DNA of 26,155 nt from Elioraea sp964533585 (GTDB taxonomy: Bacteria; Pseudomonadota; Alphaproteobacteria; Acetobacterales; Acetobacteraceae): the NCBI GenBank assembly GCA_964533585.1, contig CAZHMM010000040.1:1-26155 (forward strand), in the 5' to 3' direction. Of the stretch, positions 7,285 to 14,337 are shown one piece after another (position 1 is the stretch's first letter; each line of letters starts with the position of its first letter). The notes under the pieces were generated by a model. That model did not search any database. It worked only from the letters and a program-made list of their open reading frames with translations, and was not told the origin of the DNA. The translations under genes were made by a program, and so were the position numbers.

Positions 7285-8015
7285 TCCGTCTTCTCCTGCT
7301 CGCCACCGCCATGACGCTCGCCGCCTGCAACGCGCCGCAGCGCCTGTCCGAGATCGGCCGCGGCCCGCAGCTCTCGGAGATCGAGAACCCGACCGCGCGG
7401 CCCGACTGGCGGCCGGTGTCGATGCCGATGCCGGCGCCGCAGGCGCCCGTGCACACCGCCAACAGCCTCTGGCGGCCGGGCTCGCGCGCCTTCTTCAAGG
7501 ACCAGCGCGCCACCAACGTGGGCGACATCATCACGGTGCTGGTGAGCATCCGTGACGAGGCCCAGCTCGAGAACAGCTCGACGCGCAACCGCAACAACAA
7601 CGAGAACCTCGGCCTGCCGCAGATGCTCGGCCTGGAATCGAGCCTTACCCGGATTCTCCCGGGCACCATCAATCCGGCGAACCTGGTCACCGCCTCCTCG
7701 ACCGGCGGCTCGACCGGCAAGGGCCAGATCCAGCGCAACGAGCAGGTGACGCTGCGCGTCGCCGCCGTGGTCACGCAGGTGCTGCCGAACGGCAACCTGG
7801 TGCTCAACGGCAAGCAGGAGGTGCGCGTGAACAACGAGCTGCGCGAGCTTTCGATCAACGGTGTTGTCCGCACCCAGGACATCGGCTCGGACAACACCGT
7901 CCGGCACGACCGGATGGCCGAGGCGCGCATCGCCTATGGCGGGCGCGGCATCATCAGCGACATCCAGCAGCCGCGCTACGGCCAGCAGCTGCTCGACATC
8001 ATCCTGCCGTTCTGA
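7281..8015 (+). CDS. flgH: Flagellar L-ring lipoprotein FlgH
   Basis: This 244-residue outer-membrane ring protein has a lipoprotein signal with lipobox LAAC at residues 13-16 (lipidated Cys16). The FlgH body is clear: SLWRPGSRAFFKDQRATNVG, then DIITVLVSI, an Asn/Arg-rich central stretch, VTLRVAAVVTQVLPNGNLVL and the C-terminal YGGRGIISDIQQPRYGQQLL. The length fits the family (about 230-250). The ATG overlaps the flgA stop (ATGA). With FlgI it forms the LP-ring bushing. Confidence 0.96.
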   Translation: MIRLLLLATAMTLAACNAPQRLSEIGRGPQLSEIENPTARPDWRPVSMPMPAPQAPVHTANSLWRPGSRAFFKDQRATNVGDIITVLVSIRDEAQLENSSTRNRNNNENLGLPQMLGLESSLTRILPGTINPANLVTASSTGGSTGKGQIQRNEQVTLRVAAVVTQVLPNGNLVLNGKQEVRVNNELRELSINGVVRTQDIGSDNTVRHDRMAEARIAYGGRGIISDIQQPRYGQQLLDIILPF

Positions 8016-8062
8016 CCGCGGCGCGCCGACAGACGCCCACCCCGCGACCGAGGAGATCTGCC

Positions 8063-8410
8063 ATGCTCAGTCCATTCCGCCTGGCCCTGGTGCTGCTGGC
8101 GCTGCTCGCCGCCGGGGTCGGGTCCGTCGCGACCGCGAGCCCGGCCGGCCCGCATCTCGGCGAGGCGACGCGGATGATCGGCAGCCTCCTCGACCTCTGC
8201 GCCGCCGGGATGGGCGCCGTGCTGGCGATCGTCGGCAAAGGTGCCGGCGCGCTGAGCGGCCTGGTGTGGACCGCGCTCGGCGGGAATCCGGCGCTCTCGC
8301 CGCCGTTGCTGCTCGGGTTCCTTGCCGGCGTCGGCGCGGCGGCCCTGGTGCTCGCACTCATCGTCGTCATGGCGTTCACGCGCTCACGGCCGGGCTCCAG
8401 GATCGGCTGA
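8063..8410 (+). CDS. Unknown small membrane protein downstream of flgH
   Basis: This is a 115-residue protein of unknown function. Residues 1 to about 25 look like a signal peptide or first membrane helix (LALVLLALLAAGVGSVATA). A Gly/Ala-rich weakly hydrophobic middle follows (about 38-70), and a strong transmembrane helix near the C-terminus (about 80-105, LLLGFLAGVGAAALVLALIV) ends in a short Arg-rich cytoplasmic tail. A GAGGAG about nine bases before the ATG supports translation. It begins 47 bases after flgH in the same direction and ends 35 bases before convergent dksA, so it is probably the last gene of the flgF operon. I recognise no family. Confidence 0.6.
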   Translation: MLSPFRLALVLLALLAAGVGSVATASPAGPHLGEATRMIGSLLDLCAAGMGAVLAIVGKGAGALSGLVWTALGGNPALSPPLLLGFLAGVGAAALVLALIVVMAFTRSRPGSRIG

Positions 8411-8445
8411 CGCCGAACCCGTCCCCCGCCGGCGCGGCCCGCCGA

Positions 8446-8862
8446 TCAATCGTCGCGGTGGGTCTTCTCCATCCGCTCGTGACGCTCCTGCGCCTCGATC
8501 GACAGCGTCGCGATCGGCCGGGCCTCGAGCCGGCGCAGGCTGATCGGCTCGCCGGTCTCTTCGCAGTAGCCATAGGTGCCGCTCTCGATCCGTTCGAGTG
8601 CCGCGTCGATCTTGCCGATCAGCTTGCGCGCCCGGTCGCGGGTGCGCAGTTCCAGCGCCCGGTCGGTCTCGGCCGAGGCGCGGTCGGTCAGATCGGGCTC
8701 CTGCAAGCCGCCGTTCTGGAGGCTCGTCAGCGTGTCATCGGCTTCCTTCAGGAGCTCGGTCCGCCAGCGCAGCAGCTCGCGCCGGAAATATTCGACCTGA
8801 AGGGGGTTCATGAACTCTTCGTCGTCGGAGGGTCGGTAGTCCGGCGGCAGCGTCACGATCAT
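8446..8862 (-). CDS. dksA: RNA polymerase-binding factor DksA, single-cysteine type
   Basis: This 138-residue regulator enters the RNA polymerase secondary channel and works with ppGpp. The coiled coil (about residues 20-92) carries the tip motif DLTDRAS (Asp57 and Asp60, matching the functional Asp71/Asp74 of E. coli DksA). The globular end is recognisable (YCEETGEPISLRRLEARPIA), but only Cys100 of the four zinc-finger cysteines remains. The other positions are Thr103, Ser121 and Ala124, so this copy cannot bind zinc classically; this is common in alphaproteobacteria. A sigma-70-type promoter lies just upstream (8930-8958). It is transcribed alone, leftward, inside the flagellar island. Confidence 0.92.
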   Translation of the reverse strand: MIVTLPPDYRPSDDEEFMNPLQVEYFRRELLRWRTELLKEADDTLTSLQNGGLQEPDLTDRASAETDRALELRTRDRARKLIGKIDAALERIESGTYGYCEETGEPISLRRLEARPIATLSIEAQERHERMEKTHRDD

Positions 8863-8929
8863 TGCTCGTCCCTGTGCGCGCTAACCCCCCGCGCGCGACT
8901 GGCACCCTCGGGGGGGCGAAGGCGGGCGG

Positions 8930-8958
8930 ACTATACTCATCGCCCCCAGGGTCGCCAA
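8930..8958 (-). promoter_or_regulatory. Sigma-70-type promoter of dksA
   Basis: On the minus strand, TTGGCG (8958-8953) and TATAGT (8935-8930) are separated by 17 bases. These match TTGACA/TATAAT at 4/6 and 5/6 positions. Transcription would start near 8923, leaving a leader of about 60 bases before the dksA ATG at 8862. Confidence 0.6.
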
Positions 8959-8979
8959 GATCGAAGCGACTGACGCAAC

Positions 8980-9432
8980 CTATTGAGACAAAACGGTTTC
9001 ATTCCTGCGTCGTGCGGCGGCAACCGCATCGAGCCGCGCGAGTTCCACCGCCGCGCGCACGCCGATCTCGGCGGCGATCGCGGCGAGGTGCGGATCGGCG
9101 GCCACTTCGGGTTCCGCGGCCAGCGCGGCGAGCGACTCCAGTCGGCCGCGCGGCAAGCGGCCACCCAGCAGGCCGAGCTGGAGCGCCGAAAGCTCCTCCA
9201 GCATGCCCTCGGCACGCCGGCGCGAACGCGCGTCGCGCTCGCCGGCCGCGACCACCTCCTGCAACGCCAGCAGCGAGGGCGCGATCGAGACGCCGTCGGC
9301 GGGCGCCGAGTCGTGCGCTTCCGCGGTCTCGCCCGGCTGGGTCGCGACCCGGAACCGTCCCGAGCCGGCGACCGCGCGCGCGGGCCGCGTGGGCGTGACC
9401 GGCGCAGGTCCGAATCCGACGATCTTCACCAT
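8980..9432 (-). CDS. fliX: Flagellar assembly regulator FliX
   Basis: This 150-residue protein is the alphaproteobacterial class II flagellar factor. In Caulobacter it couples early assembly to FlbD-driven sigma-54 transcription. The N-terminus is short and partly disordered (MVKIVGFGPAP), followed by an all-helical domain (about residues 50-150; LLALQEVVAAGERDARSRRR and AEGMLEELSALQLGLLGG). The C-terminal EIGVRAAVELARLDA is characteristic. The length is close to the family (about 140). The ATG at 9432 is chosen because the family begins at M-V-K-I; the frame stays open far upstream but there it lies across flgI. It diverges from flgI, as known in Caulobacter. Confidence 0.88.
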   Translation of the reverse strand: MVKIVGFGPAPVTPTRPARAVAGSGRFRVATQPGETAEAHDSAPADGVSIAPSLLALQEVVAAGERDARSRRRAEGMLEELSALQLGLLGGRLPRGRLESLAALAAEPEVAADPHLAAIAAEIGVRAAVELARLDAVAAARRRNETVLSQ

Positions 9433-9456
9433 CGTCCAGCTCCTTCGTCTGGCCGC

Positions 9457-9470
9457 CTGCCGGCCGGCAG
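9457..9470. promoter_or_regulatory. 14-bp perfect palindrome in fliX/flgI spacer
   Basis: The sequence CTGCCGGCCGGCAG reads the same on both strands. It shares the half-site TGCCGG/CCGGCA with the inverted repeat 12 bases further on. It is a candidate protein-binding site controlling fliX, flgI or both. Confidence 0.35.
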
Positions 9471-9481
9471 GACTGGCCATA

Positions 9482-9500
9482 CCCGGCAAGTTCTGCCGGG
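9482..9500. promoter_or_regulatory. 19-bp inverted repeat CCCGGC-N7-GCCGGG before flgI
   Basis: The arms CCCGGCA and TGCCGGG flank five bases. The core arms and spacing equal those of the repeat before flgF (4461-4479). It lies 52 bases upstream of the flgI sigma-54 promoter and about 50 bases before the fliX start, suited to an activator that controls both directions. The binding factor (FlbD-type) is inferred. Confidence 0.45.
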
Positions 9501-9552
9501 CAACGAACCGCGCCACCCCGGCCGAGGCGGCGGCAATCCGCGGGATCATGTT

Positions 9553-9567
9553 TGGCACGGAGTTCGC
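9553..9567 (+). promoter_or_regulatory. Sigma-54 (-24/-12) promoter of flgI operon
   Basis: The sequence TGGCACGGAGTTCGC has a perfect TGGCAC -24 box, and the GG and GC elements are ten bases apart; the -12 box is TTCGC instead of TTGC. It ends 42 bases before the flgI ATG, with transcription expected to start near 9579. Confidence 0.75.
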
Positions 9568-9609
9568 TAACCCATCGTTGCGGCCAGAAGGGTCGCGTCT
9601 GACGAACGG

Positions 9610-10734
9610 ATGCCGAGGATGATGCGGACTGTCCTGCTCGCTGCCCTGCTGACCGCCCTGGCTGTCCCCCTCGCGCCTGCGCACGGGCAAGTGCGGATCA
9701 AGGACATCGCCGATGTCGAGGGCGTGCGCGAGAACCAGCTGGTCGGCTACGGCCTGGTCGTCGGGCTGAACGGCACGGGCGACCGGCTTTCCTCGGCCGT
9801 GTTCACCCGCCAGAGCCTGATCGGCATGCTGGAGCGGCTGGGCGTGAACACGCGCGACCAGGAGCAGCGGCTGGACACCAAGAACGTCGCCGCGGTGATG
9901 GTCACGGCCTCGCTGCCCGGCTTCGCCCGCCAAGGCACGCGGATCGACGTGCAGGTCGCCGCGCTCGGCGATGCGACCAACCTGACCGGCGGCACGCTGC
10001 TGGTCACGCCGCTGCTCGGCGCCGACGGCGAGGTCTATGCCGTCGCCCAGGGCTCGGTGACCACCGGCGCGATCGCCGCCCGCGGCGGCGCGCAGACCGT
10101 GACGCGCGGCGTGCCGACCGCGGGGCGCATCGCCAACGGCGCGATCGTCGAGCGCGAGACCGGCTTCGCGCTGAACGAACGGCGCGAGGTGCGGCTCAGC
10201 CTGCGCAATCCCGACCTCACCACCGCGCGGCGCGTCGCCGCGGCGGTCAACGCCTTCGCCCGCGGCCCGGTCGCGACGCCGACCGACCCCGGCACCGTGC
10301 TCGTCGTGCCGCCAGCGGCGCGCGCGGCCGACCTGATCGGCTTCCTGACCGACATCGAGCAGCTCCGCGTCCAGCCCGACCAGGTCGCGCGCGTGATCAT
10401 CGACGAGGCGAACGGCATCATTGTCATGGGCGCCAATGTGCGCGTCAGCACGGTCGCGATCGCGCAGGGCAACCTGACCATCCGCATCACCGAGACGCCG
10501 CAGGTGAGCCAGCCCAACCCGTTCGGCGAGGGGCAGACCGTGGTCGTGCCGCGCACCGAGATCGAGGTCGAGGACGGCCGCGAGCGCCGGCTCGGCATCG
10601 TGCCCGGCAACGTCACCCTGCAGGATCTCGTCGGCAGCCTGAACGCGCTCGGCGTCGGCCCGCGCGAGATGATCCAGATCCTCCAGGCGATCAAGGCGGC
10701 CGGCGCCTTGCAGGCCGAGCTCGAGGTGATCTGA
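9610..10734 (+). CDS. flgI: Flagellar P-ring protein FlgI
   Basis: This 374-residue periplasmic ring protein has a Sec signal peptide (TVLLAALLTALAVPLAPAHG, ending near residue 26). The mature start is the FlgI hallmark VRIKDIADVEGVRENQLVGY, followed by GLVVGLNGTGDR. The C-terminal region (VTLQDLVGSLNALGVGPREM and IQILQAIKAAGALQAELEVI) is complete. The length matches the family (about 365-375). It is the first gene of a sigma-54 operon with the rod-binding and FlgN-like genes. Start alternatives at codons 4 and 5 (both Met) do not alter the signal peptide. Confidence 0.96.
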   Translation: MPRMMRTVLLAALLTALAVPLAPAHGQVRIKDIADVEGVRENQLVGYGLVVGLNGTGDRLSSAVFTRQSLIGMLERLGVNTRDQEQRLDTKNVAAVMVTASLPGFARQGTRIDVQVAALGDATNLTGGTLLVTPLLGADGEVYAVAQGSVTTGAIAARGGAQTVTRGVPTAGRIANGAIVERETGFALNERREVRLSLRNPDLTTARRVAAAVNAFARGPVATPTDPGTVLVVPPAARAADLIGFLTDIEQLRVQPDQVARVIIDEANGIIVMGANVRVSTVAIAQGNLTIRITETPQVSQPNPFGEGQTVVVPRTEIEVEDGRERRLGIVPGNVTLQDLVGSLNALGVGPREMIQILQAIKAAGALQAELEVI

Positions 10735-10736
10735 CC

Positions 10737-11048
10737 ATGACGCCGATCCTGCCGCCCGCGGCCGATCCACGCCTCGCCGGCACCCCTGCCGGCCCTCGTC
10801 CGACCACTGACCCTGCCGCCATGGCGCGGACCGCGCGGGAGTTCGAGGCGATGGCGCTCGGCGCGCTGCTCCAGCCGATGTTCGAGGGGCTCGGCAAGGG
10901 CGGCGCCTTCGGCGGCGGACCCGGCGAGCAGATGTGGCGGCCGATGCTGGTCAACGAATTCGCCCGCGCGATCGCCGATGGCGGCGGGCTCGGCATCGGC
11001 GATGCCGTGATGCGTCAAATGATCGCAATGCAGGAGCAGCGAGCATGA
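10737..11048 (+). CDS. cheL: Rod-binding protein, FlgJ N-domain / CheL type
   Basis: This 103-residue protein corresponds to the rod-capping N-terminal half of FlgJ without a muramidase domain, the arrangement called CheL in Caulobacter. After a Pro-rich leader (about residues 1-27), the helical Rod-binding domain runs from about 30 to 100: AREFEAMALGALLQPMFEGL, then GPGEQMWRPMLVNEFARAIA and a final amphipathic helix. It starts two bases after the flgI stop and overlaps the next gene by four bases (ATGA). The hydrolase needed to open the cell wall for the rod must be encoded elsewhere. Confidence 0.88.
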   Translation: MTPILPPAADPRLAGTPAGPRPTTDPAAMARTAREFEAMALGALLQPMFEGLGKGGAFGGGPGEQMWRPMLVNEFARAIADGGGLGIGDAVMRQMIAMQEQRA

Positions 11049-11443
11049 TCTCCGCGCTGATCAACGCCGGCGTCCGTCTCGCCGGACTGCTCGAGGCCGA
11101 GAACCGTGCACTCGCGGCGCTCGACCTCGCGGCCGCGGCCGCGCTTGCCGAACCCAAGCGCGAAGCGGTCGAGGCGTTCGTCGCGGCCGAGGCGACCGCG
11201 CGCAAATCGGGCAGCCGCGCCGGCGAGACCGAGCGCGAGGCGGTGCGCGCGCTCTCCGAGCGGCTGAGCGCCCTTGCCTCGGCGAACCGCCGGATGCTTG
11301 AGCGAGCCCTCGCCGCCCAGGATGCGCTGGTGCGCGTGCTGTCCGAGGCAGCGCAGCCGGTGGACGGGCGCTACGTCGCCAACGGCGCGCCGCGACCGGT
11401 GCGCCACGCCGCCCCGGCGGTCACGCTCGCCGCGCAGCTCTGA
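11045..11443 (+). CDS. FlgN-like flagellar export chaperone candidate
   Basis: This 132-residue, almost entirely helical protein is rich in Ala, Glu and Arg. A helical hairpin spans about residues 8-100 (LLEAENRALAALDLAAAAAL and LSALASANRRMLERALAAQD), with a short Pro/Ala tail. The size, the helical content and the position directly after the rod-binding protein match the poorly conserved FlgN-type chaperones of hook-filament junction proteins in alphaproteobacteria. The sequence signature of FlgN is weak, so this rests largely on context. The ATG overlaps the upstream stop (ATGA). It is the last flagellar gene in the window. Confidence 0.6.
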   Translation: MISALINAGVRLAGLLEAENRALAALDLAAAAALAEPKREAVEAFVAAEATARKSGSRAGETEREAVRALSERLSALASANRRMLERALAAQDALVRVLSEAAQPVDGRYVANGAPRPVRHAAPAVTLAAQL

Positions 11444-11495
11444 GCAGCCCGCCTCGACGCAACGCCGCTGACGCGGGCATGATCGCTCGCGTCCC

Positions 11496-12035
11496 ATGCC
11501 ACCGCCCTCCTCCGCGTCGACGCTCAGGCGCCACGCCAATCTCGTCTTCATCCTCGGCCTCTGCGCCGCCTCGGCGCTTGCCTGCTTCGCGCTGAAGGGC
11601 ACGGACGGGCTGATCAGCGGCCTTGTCCGCGCGCGCGATCTCGCGGGCGTGATGCTGCCGGTGATCCTGCCGGCGCTGGTCCTCGCCGGGCTGGTGCAGG
11701 CGGGCGTGGCGCGCGAGCGGATCTCTCGCTGGCTCGGCGCGCATTCGGGCCTGCGGGGGCTGGTGCTGGCCACGCTCGCCGGCATCGCCACGCCCGGCGG
11801 GCCGATGGCGGCGTTTCCGCTGGTGCTGGCGCTCGCCGCCGGCGGCGCCGATCGCGGTGCGTTGATCGCCTACATCGCCGCGTGGGCGCTGAACGGGTTC
11901 AGCCGCATCCTGGTGTGGGAGATCCCGGTGCTCGGGCCGGAGTTCGCAGCCCTGCGCTTCCTTGCCTCGCTGCCGCTGCCGGTGCTTGCCGGGCTGGTCG
12001 CGCGCCGCCTGCCGGGTTGGGTCGCAACACGGTGA
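11496..12035 (+). CDS. Half-size permease, ArsP/DUF318-like, first half
   Basis: This 179-residue integral membrane protein has about four to five predicted helices (about residues 15-33, 45-70, 85-105, 110-135 and 150-170). The conserved loop ATPGGPMAAFPLVLALAAGG matches the PGGP motif of the two-repeat permease family that includes ArsP. It resembles one half of such a permease; the next gene encodes a second half with its own PGGP loop. The GTG of that gene overlaps this stop (GTGA), so the two are probably made together and form a heterodimer. The substrate is unknown. No good ribosome site precedes the ATG at 11496. Confidence 0.75.
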   Translation: MPPPSSASTLRRHANLVFILGLCAASALACFALKGTDGLISGLVRARDLAGVMLPVILPALVLAGLVQAGVARERISRWLGAHSGLRGLVLATLAGIATPGGPMAAFPLVLALAAGGADRGALIAYIAAWALNGFSRILVWEIPVLGPEFAALRFLASLPLPVLAGLVARRLPGWVATR

Positions 12036-12547
12036 CGGTGACCGCGGTCCTGCTCTGGGTGGTGGCGGCGCTCGGCTGCCTCTGGGCGGCGCGGCGCGAC
12101 CCCATGATCCTGCGCGGCGCGCTCGGACACGCGCGCACGAGCCTGTTCACCGTGCTGCCGATCATCGCGATCGCGCTGCCCACGGCCGGATTCCTGAGCG
12201 AACTCGTGCCCGAGCGCTTCGCCGCCACGCTGTTCGGACCCGAGAGCGGTGTGCTCGGCCACCTCGCCGCGACCGTCGCCGGCGCCTGCATCCCGGGCGG
12301 GCCGTTCGTCTCGTTCCCGATCGTGTTGGCGCTGTGGAGCTCGGGCGCAGGTGCGGCTCAGATGGTGACACTGATCTCAGCCTGGTCGGTGTTGGGGGTG
12401 AACCGGGTCATTCTCTGGGAAGCGCCGCTGATGGGATGGCGCTTCGTGCTGCTGCGGCTGGCGGCGACGGCCTGGCTGCCGCCCCTCTCGGGGCTCGTCG
12501 CGGAACTGATTCTCGTCGGCCTTCCTCCTGACGTGCTCGGGCGGTAG
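12032..12547 (+). CDS. Half-size permease, ArsP/DUF318-like, second half
   Basis: This 171-residue membrane protein starts at a GTG (12032) overlapping the previous stop. It has a helix at about residues 1-18, then TVLPIIAIALPTAGFLSELV, then the conserved loop CIPGGPFVSFPIVLALWSSG equivalent to that of its neighbour, and two to three more helices. It is a divergent paralogue of the upstream gene in the same membrane family, so the pair looks like a two-repeat permease split into two chains. A GTG two codons later is an alternative start. It lies ten bases before the RibD-like gene, which hints that the transporter handles a substrate or product of the cassette that follows. Confidence 0.72.
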   Translation: MTVTAVLLWVVAALGCLWAARRDPMILRGALGHARTSLFTVLPIIAIALPTAGFLSELVPERFAATLFGPESGVLGHLAATVAGACIPGGPFVSFPIVLALWSSGAGAAQMVTLISAWSVLGVNRVILWEAPLMGWRFVLLRLAATAWLPPLSGLVAELILVGLPPDVLGR

Positions 12548-12557
12548 AAGCCGCGCG

Positions 12558-13355
12558 ATGGAGGCAGGGGTCGGAGCGGCGGATGCGGGTGCAATGTGGC
12601 GCGCGCTGCTCGCGCGGCGCGGTGGCGTGCGCGCGCCACTGCCTCTGCCCACGGACTCTCAGGCCGCGCTGCTGCGCGACCTGTTCGCGCCGCTGACCGA
12701 ACCGCCCGCCGCCCCCGACGGCGTGTTCGTCACCGCCCATCTCGCCCAGAGCCTCGATGGACGGATCGCCACCACCTCGGGCGTGTCACGCTGGATCAGC
12801 GGCGCGGCCGACATCGTGCACACGCACCGGCTGCGCGCGCTGCACCATGCGATCATCGTCGGCGCCGGCACGGTCCGGCACGATGATCCGCGCCTGACGA
12901 CCCGCGAGGTGGAGGGCGAGAGCCCGTTGCGCGTCGTGCTCGACACGGAGCGGCGCCTGCATCACGGCCACCTCGTGTTCCAGGACGGGCTGCCGACCGT
13001 GCTCGCCTGCGCCGCGGACGCGGCCACGCCCTGCGGTGCTGCCGAGGTTCTGCCCGTGCCGCGCGCCGGGCGTGGGCTCGATCTGCATGCGCTCGTCGCC
13101 ACGCTGCGCGCGCGAGGGCTGACGCATCTGTTCGTCGAGGGCGGCGGCGTCACGGTCGGGCGCTTCCTCGCCGCCGGGCTGATCGACCGGCTGCATGTGG
13201 CGGTCGCGCCGCTGCTGTTGGGAAGTGGCATCCCGGCACTCCTGCTGCCCGGGATTGATCGCCCCGAGCAGGGAATTCGCTTCCCGCTGGCCGTGCATCG
13301 CCTCGGCGACGACGTGCTGTTCGACTGCGCGATCGCCCGCCGCGCCACGCCATGA
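12558..13355 (+). CDS. RibD C-terminal-type NADPH reductase
   Basis: This 265-residue protein belongs to the dihydrofolate-reductase-like RibD_C family, which reduces ribosylated pyrimidines in riboflavin and pterin-like synthesis. Signatures are SLDGRIAT (residues 65-72), VGAGTVRHDDPRLT (101-114), LFVEGGG (191-197) and GLIDRLHVAVAPLLLG (207-222). The N-terminal deaminase domain of full RibD is absent; about 55 uncharacterised residues precede the reductase domain. The ATG at 12558 lacks a strong ribosome site; the Met at codon 13 (12594) is possible. The stop overlaps the dehydrogenase start (ATGA). The context with a pterin-synthase homologue, a glycosyltransferase and a methyltransferase suggests a secondary pathway, not riboflavin itself. 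Confidence 0.82.
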   Translation: MEAGVGAADAGAMWRALLARRGGVRAPLPLPTDSQAALLRDLFAPLTEPPAAPDGVFVTAHLAQSLDGRIATTSGVSRWISGAADIVHTHRLRALHHAIIVGAGTVRHDDPRLTTREVEGESPLRVVLDTERRLHHGHLVFQDGLPTVLACAADAATPCGAAEVLPVPRAGRGLDLHALVATLRARGLTHLFVEGGGVTVGRFLAAGLIDRLHVAVAPLLLGSGIPALLLPGIDRPEQGIRFPLAVHRLGDDVLFDCAIARRATP

Positions 13356-14326
13356 CCGCGCGCGCGTTCTGGACCGTCGGCCCCGGACGGGGCGAACTGT
13401 GGGCTGAGACGTTGCCGGTCCCCGGCCAGGGCGCGGCGCTGGTGCGCACGCTCGCGAGCGGGGTGTCGCGCGGCACCGAAGCGCTGGTGTTCGCCGGACG
13501 CGTGCCGCCGAGCCAGCACGCGGCGATGCGCTGCCCCTTGCAGGCCGGCGACTTTCCGTTTCCGGTCAAGTACGGCTACAGCGCGGTCGGCGTCGTCGAG
13601 GCCGGACCGTCAGCACTGGTGGGCAAGCGCGTATTCTGCCTGCATCCGCATCAGGACCGGTTCGTCGCCCCCGCCTCCATGCTGCACCCCGTGCCCGATG
13701 CCGTGCCGACGCGCCGCGCCGTGCTTGCCGCCAACATGGAGACGGCGCTCAACATCACCTGGGACGCGGCGGCGCTGACGGGCGAGCGCGTGCTGGTGAT
13801 CGGCGCCGGCGTGGTCGGACTGCTCGCCGCGCATCTGCTGGCGCGCGTGCCCGGCGTGATGCTGACCGTGATCGACAGCGATCCCGCCAAGGCCCGCGTC
13901 GCCGCCGCACTCGGGCTTGGCTTCGCCGCGCCCGCCGATGCCCCGTCGGAAGCCGAGCTGATCGTGCACGCCTCCGGCTCCCCGGAGGGTCTGGCACTCG
14001 CCCTCGGCCGTGCCGCCTTCGAGGCGCGCATCGTCGAGGCCTCGTGGTTCGGCGACCGTCTCGTGCCGCTCGCACTCGGCGAGGCGTTCCACAGCCGCCG
14101 GCTGCGGCTGATCTCCTCTCAGGTCGGTGCCGTCGCCACGCCGATGCGGGGCCGGCGCAGCCACGCCGAACGGCTCGCCCTCGCACTCGCGCTGCTGGAC
14201 GACGCACGGCTTGACGTGCTGCTCGACGGGCCCACACCGTTCGCCGATCTTCCCGCGACCATGGCGCGGCTCGCCGCACACCACGGCGCACTCTGTCCCG
14301 TCATCGCCTACGATCCCTCCGTCTGA
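13352..14326 (+). CDS. Medium-chain dehydrogenase without catalytic-zinc motif
   Basis: This 324-residue zinc-alcohol-dehydrogenase-like oxidoreductase has the catalytic domain at about residues 1-140 and the Rossmann domain after it. SGVSRGTE (36-43) replaces the usual zinc-binding Cys-Gly motif, as in BchC-like dehydrogenases, so classical zinc catalysis is doubtful. KYGYSAVGVV (73-82) matches the family's substrate-side motif. The nucleotide loop is VIGAGVVGLLAAHLLA (149-164), with Asp175 at the end of the second strand, favouring NAD over NADP. The ATG overlaps the RibD-like stop. It presumably oxidises or reduces an intermediate of the same cassette; the substrate is unknown. Confidence 0.82.
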   Translation: MTARAFWTVGPGRGELWAETLPVPGQGAALVRTLASGVSRGTEALVFAGRVPPSQHAAMRCPLQAGDFPFPVKYGYSAVGVVEAGPSALVGKRVFCLHPHQDRFVAPASMLHPVPDAVPTRRAVLAANMETALNITWDAAALTGERVLVIGAGVVGLLAAHLLARVPGVMLTVIDSDPAKARVAAALGLGFAAPADAPSEAELIVHASGSPEGLALALGRAAFEARIVEASWFGDRLVPLALGEAFHSRRLRLISSQVGAVATPMRGRRSHAERLALALALLDDARLDVLLDGPTPFADLPATMARLAAHHGALCPVIAYDPSV

Positions 14327-14337
14327 AAGGACTGCGC

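Noticed and set aside
9471..9500. A leftward sigma-54 promoter for fliX
   Set aside because: The GG and GC elements are eight, not ten, bases apart, and the sequence is better explained as an inverted repeat.
9433..10770. Upstream extension of the fliX frame across flgI
   Set aside because: It is antisense to flgI; FliX homologues begin at the M-V-K-I sequence located at 9432.
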